A stretch of DNA of 64,000 nt from Bacteroidia bacterium (GTDB lineage Bacteria > Bacteroidota > Bacteroidia > Cytophagales > Flammeovirgaceae): NCBI GenBank assembly GCA_030425505.1, contig JAUIAB010000012.1, forward strand, positions 36,082 to 100,081. The letters are read 5' to 3'. Position 1 is the first letter of the stretch. Each line of letters starts with the position of its first letter. This document shows positions 52,475 through 62,147 of the stretch, in pieces. The notes below the pieces were generated by a model, which saw only the letters and a list, made by a program, of their open reading frames with translations, searched no databases and had not been told where the DNA came from. The translations under genes were made by a program, and so were the position numbers.

Positions 52475-53098
52475 ATGGAAAACTTCAATCCAAAAACTGA
52501 TAAAATAGCTGTAGTTCTCAAAGAGTTTACATTAAAGAAAAAATCAGATCCTTTTTATCGGAAATACAGTGAGCCCTATATTGTATCTATGGCAATAGAT
52601 GCAGAAGGAGCTAATAGCCCTGCAATAGATTTCAATGTACTTTCTTTTCCTAATGTTAGAAAAGGAGATACCATCAAGTTTGATGGGAGAGGACATCTAA
52701 TATATGGGCCAAAAAACCCAGGCAGCTTTCTTGCCTATACTGCCCTATTTATGGAAAATGACAAAGACATCAGAGATACAGGTGAGATGGTAGAAAAAAT
52801 AGTTAAATCAGAAGCTGTTAACTTAGGAATAAAAGCAATACTTGCAGCTCAACCAACATGGGCAACTGCAATGACTATTCTTCAAAAGCTTTCTGAGCTG
52901 GTTTCTATTCAGCTACAAAAAAATAAAGACGACGAGCTCTACAGAAGAAACGGCACATTGCTAAGAGATGTTACTCCACCTTATGATATTCTGAGAACTT
53001 ATATAGGAGAAAATGATTTTATCAAAGCACATGTTGGAATAATTCCTTTAAAAGAAAGTAATAAGTTAGGCTGTCCAATTAAAAAAGTGAATTTGTGA
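52475..53098 (+). CDS. hypothetical protein (207 aa)
   Basis: A soluble-looking 207-residue protein that starts 21 bp after the SNF2 gene. The N-terminal half is beta-rich (YIVSMAIDAEGANSPAIDFN, FPNVRKGDTIKFDGRGHLIY), the middle is helical (ATAMTILQKLSELVSIQLQ) and the C-terminal part has an extended segment (DVTPPYDILRTYIGENDF). No family recognised, no signal peptide. Position suggests co-transcription with the helicase. Confidence 0.7.
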   Translation: MENFNPKTDKIAVVLKEFTLKKKSDPFYRKYSEPYIVSMAIDAEGANSPAIDFNVLSFPNVRKGDTIKFDGRGHLIYGPKNPGSFLAYTALFMENDKDIRDTGEMVEKIVKSEAVNLGIKAILAAQPTWATAMTILQKLSELVSIQLQKNKDDELYRRNGTLLRDVTPPYDILRTYIGENDFIKAHVGIIPLKESNKLGCPIKKVNL

Positions 53099-53151
53099 GA
53101 AAAGAATAGATATTCACTTTCATTAGCTATGAGAGAGTTGGTAACTATAAA

Positions 53152-54399
53152 ATGAAGCTCAAAATAAATAAGGATAAACTACTTCTTGGTGTAGTATTTA
53201 TAGTTATTGCAGTAATTACTAGCTTTAGAGTCGCAGTACACCCCAATGGATATTTATCTCCTGACTCTAAGAGGTATATTGAAAAAGCAGAAGAGATAAA
53301 AAAAAACTGGAAAGAAACCTCTTTGAGTACAGCCTTGAGGGTAAAAAGGGACTTCGCTATTTGGCCAGTAGGCTATCCGACGTGTATAGCTTTCATTAGT
53401 TTGATAACAACACTACCTCCATTTCAGTCTTCTAAAATTGTAAACCTACTATTTTTAGGTTTGCTTTTCATTTTATTATACAAATGGATGGGAGAAAAAG
53501 CCTGGTTCATATGTTTATCTTTTTTTTCTTATGGAGCTCTTGAAGTTATATCTTATAGTTGGTCAGAGATCCCATTTATGTTTTTTATTTTTTCTCTGGC
53601 TTTTATAATTGAAAATGAAAAAAAATACTCTCCAACTTATTTAGCCATACTGGTATGCTTGAGCTTAATCTTAATTTTCCTATTTAGATACATAGGTCTA
53701 GTCTACTATATCACGATAGCTATCATTATTATCAGGCATTGGATTAGGTCAAATAAAACACTAGCAACAATTTATACAATTGCTCTTTTTTGTGCTTCGA
53801 TATTTGCATCACTATACCTTTATGATAATAAACTAATGACAGGTTATTATACCGGCTTAGTTAGAGTTTCAATTGGACATCAAACTATATTAGGATATAC
53901 AAAAGGACTTGCTCAAGGTTTATTAAATGAATTTAGTGTTGCGAGAAACCATTTCTTTAAAGAAACTCCAGACCTCCTTTATATACTCCTTTTGCTTATT
54001 CAATTAGTATTAATTTTTATTACAATAAAGAATAAAAATTACTTAAAACTACCTTTTCTATATGGTAGAAAAGTGAAAATATTACTCCTCTTTGCCTTCA
54101 CATATCTTTTTACACTAATAGTATTAAAAGGAGTATTCACACATGTTGATAAGTTCGATTATAGAATGTTATTCCCATTTACACAGGTAGTATTTATTGC
54201 ACTACTAAACTATATATCTGAGGCAAGACAGAAAGAGTACTATAGAAAATGTGCTAAATACATTATTTTTTTTATGATTTTATCATTGATAATAAACTTA
54301 CCTAAAATGTACATTTTAGGTAAAATCAAGGAAAGTATGGTTATTTCGTCAAAGGACTATAATTATAAAACTGCAAAAAACGGGATAGTTGAAAAGTAA
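53152..54399 (+). CDS. polytopic membrane protein, GT-C-like glycosyltransferase candidate
   Basis: A 415-residue protein with about ten hydrophobic segments and a soluble loop after helix 1 (GYLSPDSKRYIEKAEEIKKNW). The acidic motif PDSKRY directly after the first helix resembles the catalytic Asp position of GT-C fold glycosyltransferases (family 39 and relatives), but similarity is weak. The next gene overlaps its end by 11 bp and encodes a UbiA-type prenyltransferase. A polyprenyl-phosphate-sugar pathway is therefore a reasonable guess, not more. Confidence 0.65.
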   Translation: MKLKINKDKLLLGVVFIVIAVITSFRVAVHPNGYLSPDSKRYIEKAEEIKKNWKETSLSTALRVKRDFAIWPVGYPTCIAFISLITTLPPFQSSKIVNLLFLGLLFILLYKWMGEKAWFICLSFFSYGALEVISYSWSEIPFMFFIFSLAFIIENEKKYSPTYLAILVCLSLILIFLFRYIGLVYYITIAIIIIRHWIRSNKTLATIYTIALFCASIFASLYLYDNKLMTGYYTGLVRVSIGHQTILGYTKGLAQGLLNEFSVARNHFFKETPDLLYILLLLIQLVLIFITIKNKNYLKLPFLYGRKVKILLLFAFTYLFTLIVLKGVFTHVDKFDYRMLFPFTQVVFIALLNYISEARQKEYYRKCAKYIIFFMILSLIINLPKMYILGKIKESMVISSKDYNYKTAKNGIVEK

Positions 54400-55252
54400 A
54401 ATCAAAAAATTTTTATTCCTCATACGCGTAAATCATTGGATCAAAAATACTTTTGTGTTTTTTCCTATTCTTTTTGGAGGTAAAATACACCTTCTGGTTG
54501 AAAACTTTCAACTTATTTTTCTATTTTTTTCCTTTTGCTTTGCTTCGTCTTTAATCTATATTATTAATGATATTCTTGATTTAGAGAGTGATAAAGCCCA
54601 TCCTCAAAAAAGGAAAAGACCTATTGCAAGTGGTTTTTTTAAACTCAAAGAAGCCAAGTTTATTCTTATTAGTTTAGCTGCTCTAACGATACTATCATTC
54701 TTCATGGTAGGTAAAGAGTCCTACTATATAGCTCTATATCTAGCTATCAATATTCTATATTCCTTTAAACTTAAGAAAGTTGCAATAGTTGATGTGGTTT
54801 GTATAGGGGCAGGATTTGTTCTTCGTATATATGCCGGTGCTCAAATGGGAGAAGTAAACCTATCACAATGGATGATAATAATGGTATTTTTACTATCTGT
54901 ATCTATTGCTTTTGCAAAACGAAGAAGTGATTATTTACTCTGTAGTAAAGAGAACACATTGAATAAAGGGTACTCAGTACAATTTTTGGATGTAGCAAGT
55001 ATAATAACATTTACTATCACCCTCATTGCATATATACTTTACACGGTTTCGCCAGAAGTAATGCAAAGAATGGGATCAGAAAAACTGTACTATACATCTA
55101 TATTTGTATTTATAGGAATCATGAGATACCTGCAATTAATTACAGTAAAGCACAATAGAGACTCTCCAATCAGAATTTTATATACGGATAAAATAATACA
55201 AATCGCTCTTGTTCTTTGGCTAGCAACGTTTACTTTCATAATATATTTATAG
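54389..55252 (+). CDS. UbiA-family prenyltransferase (decaprenyl-phosphate phosphoribosyltransferase-like)
   Basis: A 287-residue membrane enzyme with a TTG start overlapping the preceding gene. Motif 1 NDILDLESDKAHPQKRKRPI (Asp-rich, about 56-76) and the later KRRSDYL region (about 175) are those of the UbiA family; the RVNHWIKNTFVF start and the HPQKRKRPIASG segment fit the decaprenyl-phosphate phosphoribosyltransferase subgroup (DprE pathway). Partner epimerase genes are not adjacent, so the exact acceptor is open. Confidence 0.85.
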   Translation: MKSKIKKFLFLIRVNHWIKNTFVFFPILFGGKIHLLVENFQLIFLFFSFCFASSLIYIINDILDLESDKAHPQKRKRPIASGFFKLKEAKFILISLAALTILSFFMVGKESYYIALYLAINILYSFKLKKVAIVDVVCIGAGFVLRIYAGAQMGEVNLSQWMIIMVFLLSVSIAFAKRRSDYLLCSKENTLNKGYSVQFLDVASIITFTITLIAYILYTVSPEVMQRMGSEKLYYTSIFVFIGIMRYLQLITVKHNRDSPIRILYTDKIIQIALVLWLATFTFIIYL

Positions 55253-55314
55253 CTAAAGGAATTTAGCAGATATGGAAAAACTTAAAAGAGGCTTTGGGAT
55301 AAATTTAGCCTTAT

Positions 55315-56217
55315 TCAGTTATTACTTCCTTCCAATGACAGGATATGATCGTTAATTTTTCTTGACATCACTTTAGCACCTTTTTTATTTAGGTGATCTA
55401 CATTAAGATAGCATGAGTCTGGTAGCTTATAGTAAAGGTAATCCAAATGAGATATACTATATTTTTTACATACACTTTTTATATATACTCTATTCTGGAT
55501 AACAATTTCACTATTTAGATTACTATTATAAAAGTAATGACATGGCATAGTAATTAGAATTGGGGTAATATTTCTTTGCTTTAACAAAAGAATAAAACTC
55601 TCTAGACGTTCAATATTCTCTTTTTTTCTATCCGTATTTTTTTCTATCATTCTATCAAAAAGTGCTACTCTTTTCTTACCTGCTAAATCATTTAAGTTTT
55701 TAGTTCCTTGCAAACCTACCCAGCCATTAATAGATGTATAGGGCTTTTTATTAAGCATATATATTCCATTTTGTACACCATAACCAAAATAGAGCAATGA
55801 AAAGTTAGTTTTAATAGAGGACTCCTTTTTGTAAGAAACCCCATAATAATAGGAATACATAAAATCACGAGCCTCAGGGAAAGTAAAATACAAAGAATGA
55901 TAATCCATACTTATGAGCACGTACTTCAATGAAGTCATACTCGGCAAGTACTTTCTTGTTATTTCAATATCATAGTATAAAGGTTGCAATCCATTTGCTC
56001 CATTATAAGCATGAAGCTCAAACTGAGTAGGGTCAATCCCACAACTAGCATGAGAGTTACCTAAAATTAAGAGTTCAATTGAATTACTTTTTTTAGACAA
56101 ATACCCTTGCTTTTGCTTCATTACAGTATTATAACTTCTTGTATAATATTCTAATACTAGAAAAACAATCAATATTGGTAGCATGAAAACTAGAAGTTTG
56201 GCGATATATCTTTTCAT
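55315..56217 (-). CDS. SGNH/GDSL-like protein paired with MBOAT acyltransferase
   Basis: A 300-residue protein with one N-terminal membrane anchor (IAKLLVFMLPILIVFLVLEY) and an extracytoplasmic domain. Motifs: LGNSHASCGIDP (Ser-His block I) and LNVDHLNKKGAKVMS near the C-terminus (Asp-His pair). Such proteins accompany MBOAT acyltransferases in O-acetylation of polysaccharides (AlgJ/AlgX- or DltD-like role). The MBOAT gene precedes it by 3 bp, supporting one unit. Confidence 0.8.
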   Translation of the reverse strand: MKRYIAKLLVFMLPILIVFLVLEYYTRSYNTVMKQKQGYLSKKSNSIELLILGNSHASCGIDPTQFELHAYNGANGLQPLYYDIEITRKYLPSMTSLKYVLISMDYHSLYFTFPEARDFMYSYYYGVSYKKESSIKTNFSLLYFGYGVQNGIYMLNKKPYTSINGWVGLQGTKNLNDLAGKKRVALFDRMIEKNTDRKKENIERLESFILLLKQRNITPILITMPCHYFYNSNLNSEIVIQNRVYIKSVCKKYSISHLDYLYYKLPDSCYLNVDHLNKKGAKVMSRKINDHILSLEGSNN

Positions 56218-56220
56218 ACT

Positions 56221-57669
56221 CTAAAACTGAAAATAAATAAATGTTTGTAGTCTAGAACCAAACCAGAAAATTGATATAACAATTGCATAATACAAGACAT
56301 GCCTAAAAGGCCGCTTCCATTTAGTCTCAATAAATTGAATTGCAAACTGCCCTTCTCTGCCTGTCCATTCCATTAAAACAACTCCAATAACAAGGATTAT
56401 TAGTTTTAATGCCTTTTTCATTCCAACAAACTTCGGCATTTCAAAAAGTGAAGAGGAGAGTATCTCGCTTATATAAGAAATTGCATGTCCAATATTTTCT
56501 GCTCTAAAAAATATCCATGCAAAAACAGTTAAGCTGAAAGTAACTGATATGGATAAAAGTTCTCTAAAAGTTGGAAATACTCTTTCTTCAGCAACAATAT
56601 CAAGATTTTTTCGATTACTCTTCTTTAATAAAAGTGGTAAAAAATAAATAGCATTTAATGCACCCCACGCAATAAATGTCCACTTTGCACCATGCCAGAA
56701 GCCACTAACAATGAATATGATAAATACATTCCTAACCTTTACCCTCAAGCTTCCCCTACTTCCTCCTAACGGTATATACAAATAGTCCCTAAACCAAGTA
56801 GAAAGAGAAATATGCCAACGTCTCCAAAACTCTGCTATATCTCTTGAAAAGTATGGAAATGCAAAATTTCTCATTAAGTTAAATCCAAAAAGCCTTGCCG
56901 TACCAATTGCAATATCTGAATATCCAGAAAAGTCTCCATAAATTTGAAATGCAAAGAATAATGCCCCTAAAACTAAAGTACTCCCATTTAGATCTGCTGA
57001 GTTGCCAAATATTTGATTAACAAACTCACCGCAGTTATCTGCAATAACTACTTTTTTAAATAGTCCCCAAAGGATCTGCCGTGTCCCATCTACAGCCTTT
57101 GAATAGTCAAAAGTTCTTTTTTTGTAAAATTGAGGTAGCAAATTGGTAGCTCTTTCAATTGGGCCAGCAACCAACTGAGGGAAAAAGCTTACAAAAGCAG
57201 AAAACGTAACAAAATCTTTTGTAGGCTCTAACTTATGCTTGTAAACATCAATGGTATAACTTAGTGTTTGAAACGTATAAAAACTTATCCCTACAGGAAG
57301 AATGATATTTAAAGAACTAGCCTTTATTTCCATTCCAAAGAATGAAAATGCAGTTATAAAATTGTCGAGGAAAAAGTTGTAGTATTTAAAGAAACCTAAA
57401 AAACCAATATTAACTACAACACTAGTCCAAAGAAGTACCTTCCTTTTAGTTTGTTTTTTCTCCTTTTTCAACCCAAGCCCTACAGAATAATCAATTATTG
57501 TACTTATTAGTATTAAGAATAAAAACCTCCAATCCCACCAACCATAAAAAACATAACTTGCTACAACTATGAGCAGGTTTTGTAGGCGCAAACTTCTATT
57601 TGTGATAAACCAATATAATATGAATACTATTGGTAAGAATATTGCAAAGTCTATAGAGTTAAACAGCAT
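56221..57669 (-). CDS. MBOAT-family O-acyltransferase (AlgI-like)
   Basis: A 482-residue polytopic protein with ten or more membrane helices. The conserved block IAEFWRRWHISLSTWFRDYL holds the essential histidine region; SGFWHGAKWTFIAWG holds the second histidine. AlgI-like enzymes move acetyl groups across the inner membrane to polysaccharides or other envelope acceptors. It forms a two-gene unit with the SGNH protein and is divergent from the LpoA-like gene. The acceptor is not known. Confidence 0.93.
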   Translation of the reverse strand: MLFNSIDFAIFLPIVFILYWFITNRSLRLQNLLIVVASYVFYGWWDWRFLFLILISTIIDYSVGLGLKKEKKQTKRKVLLWTSVVVNIGFLGFFKYYNFFLDNFITAFSFFGMEIKASSLNIILPVGISFYTFQTLSYTIDVYKHKLEPTKDFVTFSAFVSFFPQLVAGPIERATNLLPQFYKKRTFDYSKAVDGTRQILWGLFKKVVIADNCGEFVNQIFGNSADLNGSTLVLGALFFAFQIYGDFSGYSDIAIGTARLFGFNLMRNFAFPYFSRDIAEFWRRWHISLSTWFRDYLYIPLGGSRGSLRVKVRNVFIIFIVSGFWHGAKWTFIAWGALNAIYFLPLLLKKSNRKNLDIVAEERVFPTFRELLSISVTFSLTVFAWIFFRAENIGHAISYISEILSSSLFEMPKFVGMKKALKLIILVIGVVLMEWTGREGQFAIQFIETKWKRPFRHVLYYAIVISIFWFGSRLQTFIYFQF

Positions 57670-57913
57670 TATCCTCTATTATTTTGATACAAACTTTAAG
57701 AGTGAAAACATTTAAATACAATCTGTAGGCTTTGAGTTATCTTTCCAAAAGGTCTGTTTCACAGCAAAAAAAGTATATTTTTTAAAACTTTAGTGAAAAT
57801 CACTCTAATCTTAAAATTCTTCTATCACAAAGATACCTATATAGAAACTATGCTTTAATTACTTTATGGTAAGAAAGTTTGACTTCGTAAATTTGCCTTT
57901 CAATATAGAAGCA

Positions 57914-59698
57914 ATGATGAAGTCTAAGAAAGGTTTTTACCATTTTATTTTTTTTGTAATTCCATTTTTGATATTCACATCATTAATAAGTACTGCTCAA
58001 ACTATTGAACTATCAAAAAAGTTAGAATCGCAATATATCTACGGAAAAGAGTTAATAAATAAGAAGCAATACTCTCAAGCCAAAGAAGTTTTTCATCAGC
58101 TAATAACCAAAAGCTCATCAAACGATGAAAAGTGTTTTTTTGAATACATGAAAGCAGTATCATCATTTAAGGCTGGAGATTTAAAAAATGCTTTAAGTGA
58201 TCTTACATCACTTACGAATAAAGGGGTTATTTGGGATGGAGTTAATGATGCCAAATTATTGCTTTCGCAAGTATATTTTGAAAAGAATCTGCCTAGACTT
58301 GCCTTAAAGTCTCTCACTGAGGTTTCTTCTGAAAGAAAACAAGATAGCAACCGAATACTTTACCAGTATTTGATAACAAAAAAAACAGAAGAAATCATAC
58401 CATTACTTTCTTCCAGTTTTTTAACAGAAGAAGTGAAAAAAATTATCAGTTTGAAAACTCAGAGGTTATCGCAGGAAGAAGTAGGAGAGCTAAAAAAAGA
58501 GTTTGGAAAGACATTATCTTTCTTAAAAGAAAACGAAAATAATTCCATAAGCACATATAAAAATGAATATAATGTAGCTGTTTTACTACCACTATTTCTA
58601 GAAGATTCCACAGATATATTTCACTCAAAGAAGTGGTTTCCTAACACACTATATCAAGGTATTAAAATAGCATTAGAAACCTTAAATGAAGAAGATGGTA
58701 GCAAATTTAATTTACATGTATTTGACACAAAAAAAGAAGGAACGCATGTAAAAAAGATACTTCAGGACACCTCTTTTCAGCATGTAGACTTAATTCTAGG
58801 ACCGCTTTATACCAAAACATTATCACCAGTACTAGAGTATTCAAGAAAAAATAAAATTCCAGTAATTAACCCAATTAGTTCTAATCCAAAAATAATTGAG
58901 AAGAATGCAAATGCTTTTTTAACTGCTCCTTCATACAAGACGATTGGAACTAAACTAGCAGATTATGTGCACCAACAAAATATAGATACGGCATCTGCAT
59001 TTATTATATATGGGAGCTCTCCTAAGGAAATTCAAGTAGCAAAAGCTTATAAAGAAAAAATAGAGTCTAACGGAGGGCATGTTTTTGCCTACGAGCCATT
59101 TGACTACTCAGAAGATGGCTTTGAAAGTTTGCTAGCAACATTAGATACCATTAAAACAGACTCTTTAGGTATAGTACACTATCACGGTCATGTTTTTGCA
59201 AGCGTTACGGAAGAAATACCCTCTGTAAACATATTAAGTGCATTGCAAAGCCTACAAGTTCAAGACCCTATAATTGTCCCTGAAGAGTGGTTATCCCATT
59301 CTTTAATATCTTTTGAGCAGTTAGAGCAGGAAGGCTTATTAGTTTTTGCCCCACATTTCGTTGATTACAATAAAAAAACAACTAACCAATTCATAACTAG
59401 GTACATAGAAGCATTTGGAGAAAACCCTAATCATTATGCTTTCTGTGGTTTTGAAGCACTCTATCAATTTGGAAGATGGATAAAAGAGTACGGCTCTGGA
59501 TTTACAAATTACATTCAAAACAATGAAGACCTTATTTCATCCGAAGTATATTCCTTTTATAACTACAAAGATGCCAATGACAACCAGTTTGTGCCAATAG
59601 TAAAATTTATTGATACAGCTCCGGTAATTATTAACTCTCCACTATACCAACCTGATAGTTTAAAAATAGAAGAGGAGGAAAAATTGTTAGATGATTGA
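57914..59698 (+). CDS. exported TPR + periplasmic-binding-fold protein (LpoA-like)
   Basis: An exported protein. The best start is the first of two ATGs at 57914, since it gives a clean signal peptide (KGFYHFIFFVIPFLIFTSLI, ending STAQ); an upstream in-frame ATG at 57866 adds 16 residues. The N-terminal 170 residues are helical TPR-like (GKELINKKQYSQAKEVFHQL, VYFEKNLPRLALKSL), the rest is a type I periplasmic binding fold (NVAVLLPLFLED, LILGPLYTKTLSPVL, IPVINPISSNPKII). This order is that of LpoA, the activator of PBP1a, but in Bacteroidota the role is not established. An ABC amino-acid-binding function is the alternative. Confidence 0.78.
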   Translation: MMKSKKGFYHFIFFVIPFLIFTSLISTAQTIELSKKLESQYIYGKELINKKQYSQAKEVFHQLITKSSSNDEKCFFEYMKAVSSFKAGDLKNALSDLTSLTNKGVIWDGVNDAKLLLSQVYFEKNLPRLALKSLTEVSSERKQDSNRILYQYLITKKTEEIIPLLSSSFLTEEVKKIISLKTQRLSQEEVGELKKEFGKTLSFLKENENNSISTYKNEYNVAVLLPLFLEDSTDIFHSKKWFPNTLYQGIKIALETLNEEDGSKFNLHVFDTKKEGTHVKKILQDTSFQHVDLILGPLYTKTLSPVLEYSRKNKIPVINPISSNPKIIEKNANAFLTAPSYKTIGTKLADYVHQQNIDTASAFIIYGSSPKEIQVAKAYKEKIESNGGHVFAYEPFDYSEDGFESLLATLDTIKTDSLGIVHYHGHVFASVTEEIPSVNILSALQSLQVQDPIIVPEEWLSHSLISFEQLEQEGLLVFAPHFVDYNKKTTNQFITRYIEAFGENPNHYAFCGFEALYQFGRWIKEYGSGFTNYIQNNEDLISSEVYSFYNYKDANDNQFVPIVKFIDTAPVIINSPLYQPDSLKIEEEEKLLDD

Positions 59699-60114
59699 TC
59701 ATCTACTTAACCTTAAGGGTTTCAATACAATCTATAAGCACATTACGCATCACCCCAATTCCATATAAGCAAAAAATGAGAAGGGTCAGTCTTATTTACT
59801 AAACAGCCCAAAATTTTTGTAAGAGGTTACCTTTATGAAAAAAGCATACTAATAGATAAAATGGCAACAAGGATTTAGTTACATATAAGATAGCATAATC
59901 AAATACTAACTATTAAGGAAAAACTAGGCTATGAAAGCATGAGTAAAGCTATGAATTTAATTATACAGCCAGTAAGCAGCTTATATTTTATCAATATAAG
60001 CTGCTTTTTTTTAATGTCTTTATTGAATTTAAAAAAGATAAACGAACCTTCTTCTATATAGTAGTAATTTGTTTTAAATTGGTAGCTGATTAAACATTTT
60101 TTGATAATCCTCAA
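59699..60114. other. 416-bp gap ending in a strong terminator
   Basis: No convincing gene. Short reading frames are chance. A perfect 13-bp terminator stem is at 59974-60012, 276 nt after the LpoA-like stop. Either this gene has a long 3' untranslated region, or a small untranslated RNA ends there. Small dyads occur at 59709-59721 (aaccttaagggtt) and 59820-59831 (gtaagaggttac). The last 100 bp before 60115 are AT-rich and should contain the promoter of the arginase-like gene. Confidence 0.5.
59974..60012 (+). terminator. strong intrinsic terminator
   Basis: aagcagcttatat (59974-59986) is perfectly complementary to atataagctgctt (59994-60006); loop tttatca; followed by a T-run. It must end a transcript coming from the left. 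Confidence 0.85.
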
Positions 60115-61203
60115 ATGAATATAAAACTTTTCTTTGATCCTATATCTTCAGAACTCGCATCTGAGATTACCAGCAATAACTTTAGTTCTATTTCTCTTAA
60201 TACAGAAAACACTATTCCTAAATGGAAAGAAGCACAAGTCGCATTAATAACTCTTAATGACACCACGGATGAAAGTTTTAGAAAACAGTTTTATAAATTA
60301 AATAACTTTTCTAACAAAGGGTTAATAGCAGATTTAGGTAGCTTACGCCTAGGCTCTGATTCTGAAAGTTCTATACTTAGACTTGCTGAAGTTTTAGAGG
60401 CTCTCATACAAAATAATACAATTCCCATAGTGTTGGCTAAAGAAGCAACTTGGTCAGAAGCGGTCAAAATTGCTTTCAAGCACCTTGGCACACTTTTATC
60501 AACAACAAGAATTTCAGCTACTATCTCAGAGGAAAAGAGCCTTAATGGAGTAGTAAATGAAAACGGATTAATGTACAATACGATAAAAGAGGCAACAATA
60601 GCATACCAAAGACCATTAAATAATCCTGAAAAAATAAAAGAACTAAAAAATGAGAATACTGACCTTTACAGCATTGGTGAAATTCGCAATAATATCAATG
60701 AAACTGAACCTGTTTTAAGAGGATCCAAAAATATAGACTTTAGTTTATCTGCCGTTAAATGCTTTGAAATACCAGGTTTTGTAGAAAAATCCCCTTTTGG
60801 TTTAACCTACGAAGAAGCTTGTCAGTTAGCGTGGTTTAGTGGGTTAAGTGATTCTCTAAAATCATTTGTATTATATAGTTTTTCTGATAAAGACTTTCAG
60901 GACACAGAAAAAAGAATGTTTATTAGCATGCTTATTTGGTATTTAATTGAAGGAGTTTTCCAAAAAGAAACAACGAAAGAATTAGATAATAATAAACGCC
61001 TAAAATACTCTGTCTCCCTTTCTGATAAAAACCTCGACTTAGTATTTTATAAAAGTAGATTCTCTGAAAAATGGTGGTTTGATAGCTTAAATGAAGGGAA
61101 AAGCAACTCTTTAATACCTTGTAGCTATCAGGATTATGAAGAAGCAGTAAGTGGAAAAATAACAGATCGATTATTTAAAGCTTTGAAATCATCTGACTTT
61201 TAA
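60115..61203 (+). CDS. arginase-fold protein with lost metal ligands
   Basis: A 362-residue protein that follows the outline of Bacteroidota formimidoylglutamase/arginase-like proteins: FFDPISSELASEI at the start, KWKEAQVALITL, LIADLGSLRLG, and TYEEACQLAWFSGLSDSLKSFVLYSF with IWYLIEGVF near the end. The metal-binding motifs are missing: the GGxHx segment is replaced by LAKEATWSEA, and the S-x-D-x-D-x-x-D segment is reduced to NIDFSLSAV. It should therefore lack hydrolase activity and may act as a structural or regulatory pseudoenzyme. The assignment by outline is moderately sure. Confidence 0.65.
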   Translation: MNIKLFFDPISSELASEITSNNFSSISLNTENTIPKWKEAQVALITLNDTTDESFRKQFYKLNNFSNKGLIADLGSLRLGSDSESSILRLAEVLEALIQNNTIPIVLAKEATWSEAVKIAFKHLGTLLSTTRISATISEEKSLNGVVNENGLMYNTIKEATIAYQRPLNNPEKIKELKNENTDLYSIGEIRNNINETEPVLRGSKNIDFSLSAVKCFEIPGFVEKSPFGLTYEEACQLAWFSGLSDSLKSFVLYSFSDKDFQDTEKRMFISMLIWYLIEGVFQKETTKELDNNKRLKYSVSLSDKNLDLVFYKSRFSEKWWFDSLNEGKSNSLIPCSYQDYEEAVSGKITDRLFKALKSSDF

Positions 61204-61259
61204 TAAAGAAATTAGTAAATCATACCGTACATTTGTACAATACCAACTTGATAAACTAC

Positions 61260-62039
61260 ATGAATTTTCAAACTTTAAAAGTTCAATTAGAGGAAGAGGG
61301 GTTGCTGAAGGTTTTTATCAATAGAGAAGATAAACTAAATGCACTCAACGCTCAAACAATGATTGATATTGAAAGTGCATTTCAAATGGTATATGATGAC
61401 CCTAAAGTCAAAGGAGTAATAATATCAGGAGTTGGAGAAAAAGCATTTGTAGCAGGAGCCGATATTAGTGAGATTGGAGAACTCAATCACATGAACGCCA
61501 GAAAATTCGCTGAGAGTGGTCAGGAAATTTTTATGAAAATAGAAAGCTGCCCCAAGCCTGTAATAGCTGCTATAAATGGATATGCTCTGGGAGGAGGTTG
61601 TGAGCTGGCCATGGCATGCCATATTAGAATCGCATCTGATAATGCAAAATTTGGTTTACCTGAAGTGACCTTGGGGATAATACCTGGTTATGGCGGTACA
61701 CAAAGGCTACCCGTTCTTGTAGGAAAAGGAAAAGCATTTGAATTAATTATGTCAGGCTCTCAAATCGACGCAGAAGAAGCATGGAGAATTGGGCTTGTCA
61801 ATTATGTTACTACTCAAGAAGAGTTAATGGGAAAGTGCGAAAACCTAATGCACAAGATAACCAAAAACGCTGGCTTGGCTATAGCACAAGTAATAGATTG
61901 CGTTAATGCAGCTTATACAGAAGATGATGGGTTTCAAACTGAAGCTAACTCCTTTGGAAACTGCTGCAAAACAGACGACTTTAAAGAAGGAACTACAGCA
62001 TTTCTAGAAAAAAGAAAACCTGAGTTTCAAGGAGCATAA
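61260..62039 (+). CDS. enoyl-CoA hydratase/isomerase family protein
   Basis: A 259-residue crotonase-fold protein. The ATG at 61260 (MNFQTLKVQL) is preferred to an upstream TTG (61233), because the latter adds only an unconserved stretch. Oxyanion-hole segments are AFVAGADISEI and NGYALGGGCELAMACHIRIAS, and the glutamate-containing FGLPEVTLGIIPGYGGTQRL is intact, so it should be catalytically active in beta-oxidation or a related route. It lies 56 bp after the arginase-like gene. Confidence 0.92.
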   Translation: MNFQTLKVQLEEEGLLKVFINREDKLNALNAQTMIDIESAFQMVYDDPKVKGVIISGVGEKAFVAGADISEIGELNHMNARKFAESGQEIFMKIESCPKPVIAAINGYALGGGCELAMACHIRIASDNAKFGLPEVTLGIIPGYGGTQRLPVLVGKGKAFELIMSGSQIDAEEAWRIGLVNYVTTQEELMGKCENLMHKITKNAGLAIAQVIDCVNAAYTEDDGFQTEANSFGNCCKTDDFKEGTTAFLEKRKPEFQGA

Positions 62040-62147
62040 GCTTAATAAGCTTTGCCAATTAAGTGTATTTCAATAAAATAAAGCTGCAGTGGGAATATTT
62101 AAAATCCTTTTAAAATAGCAGAATGCACTAAAAGCTCTTCTCCTCCA

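Noticed and set aside
59929..60114. 61-codon minus-strand frame over the terminator at 59974-60012
   Set aside because: It translates the terminator stem and poly-T tract; not a gene.
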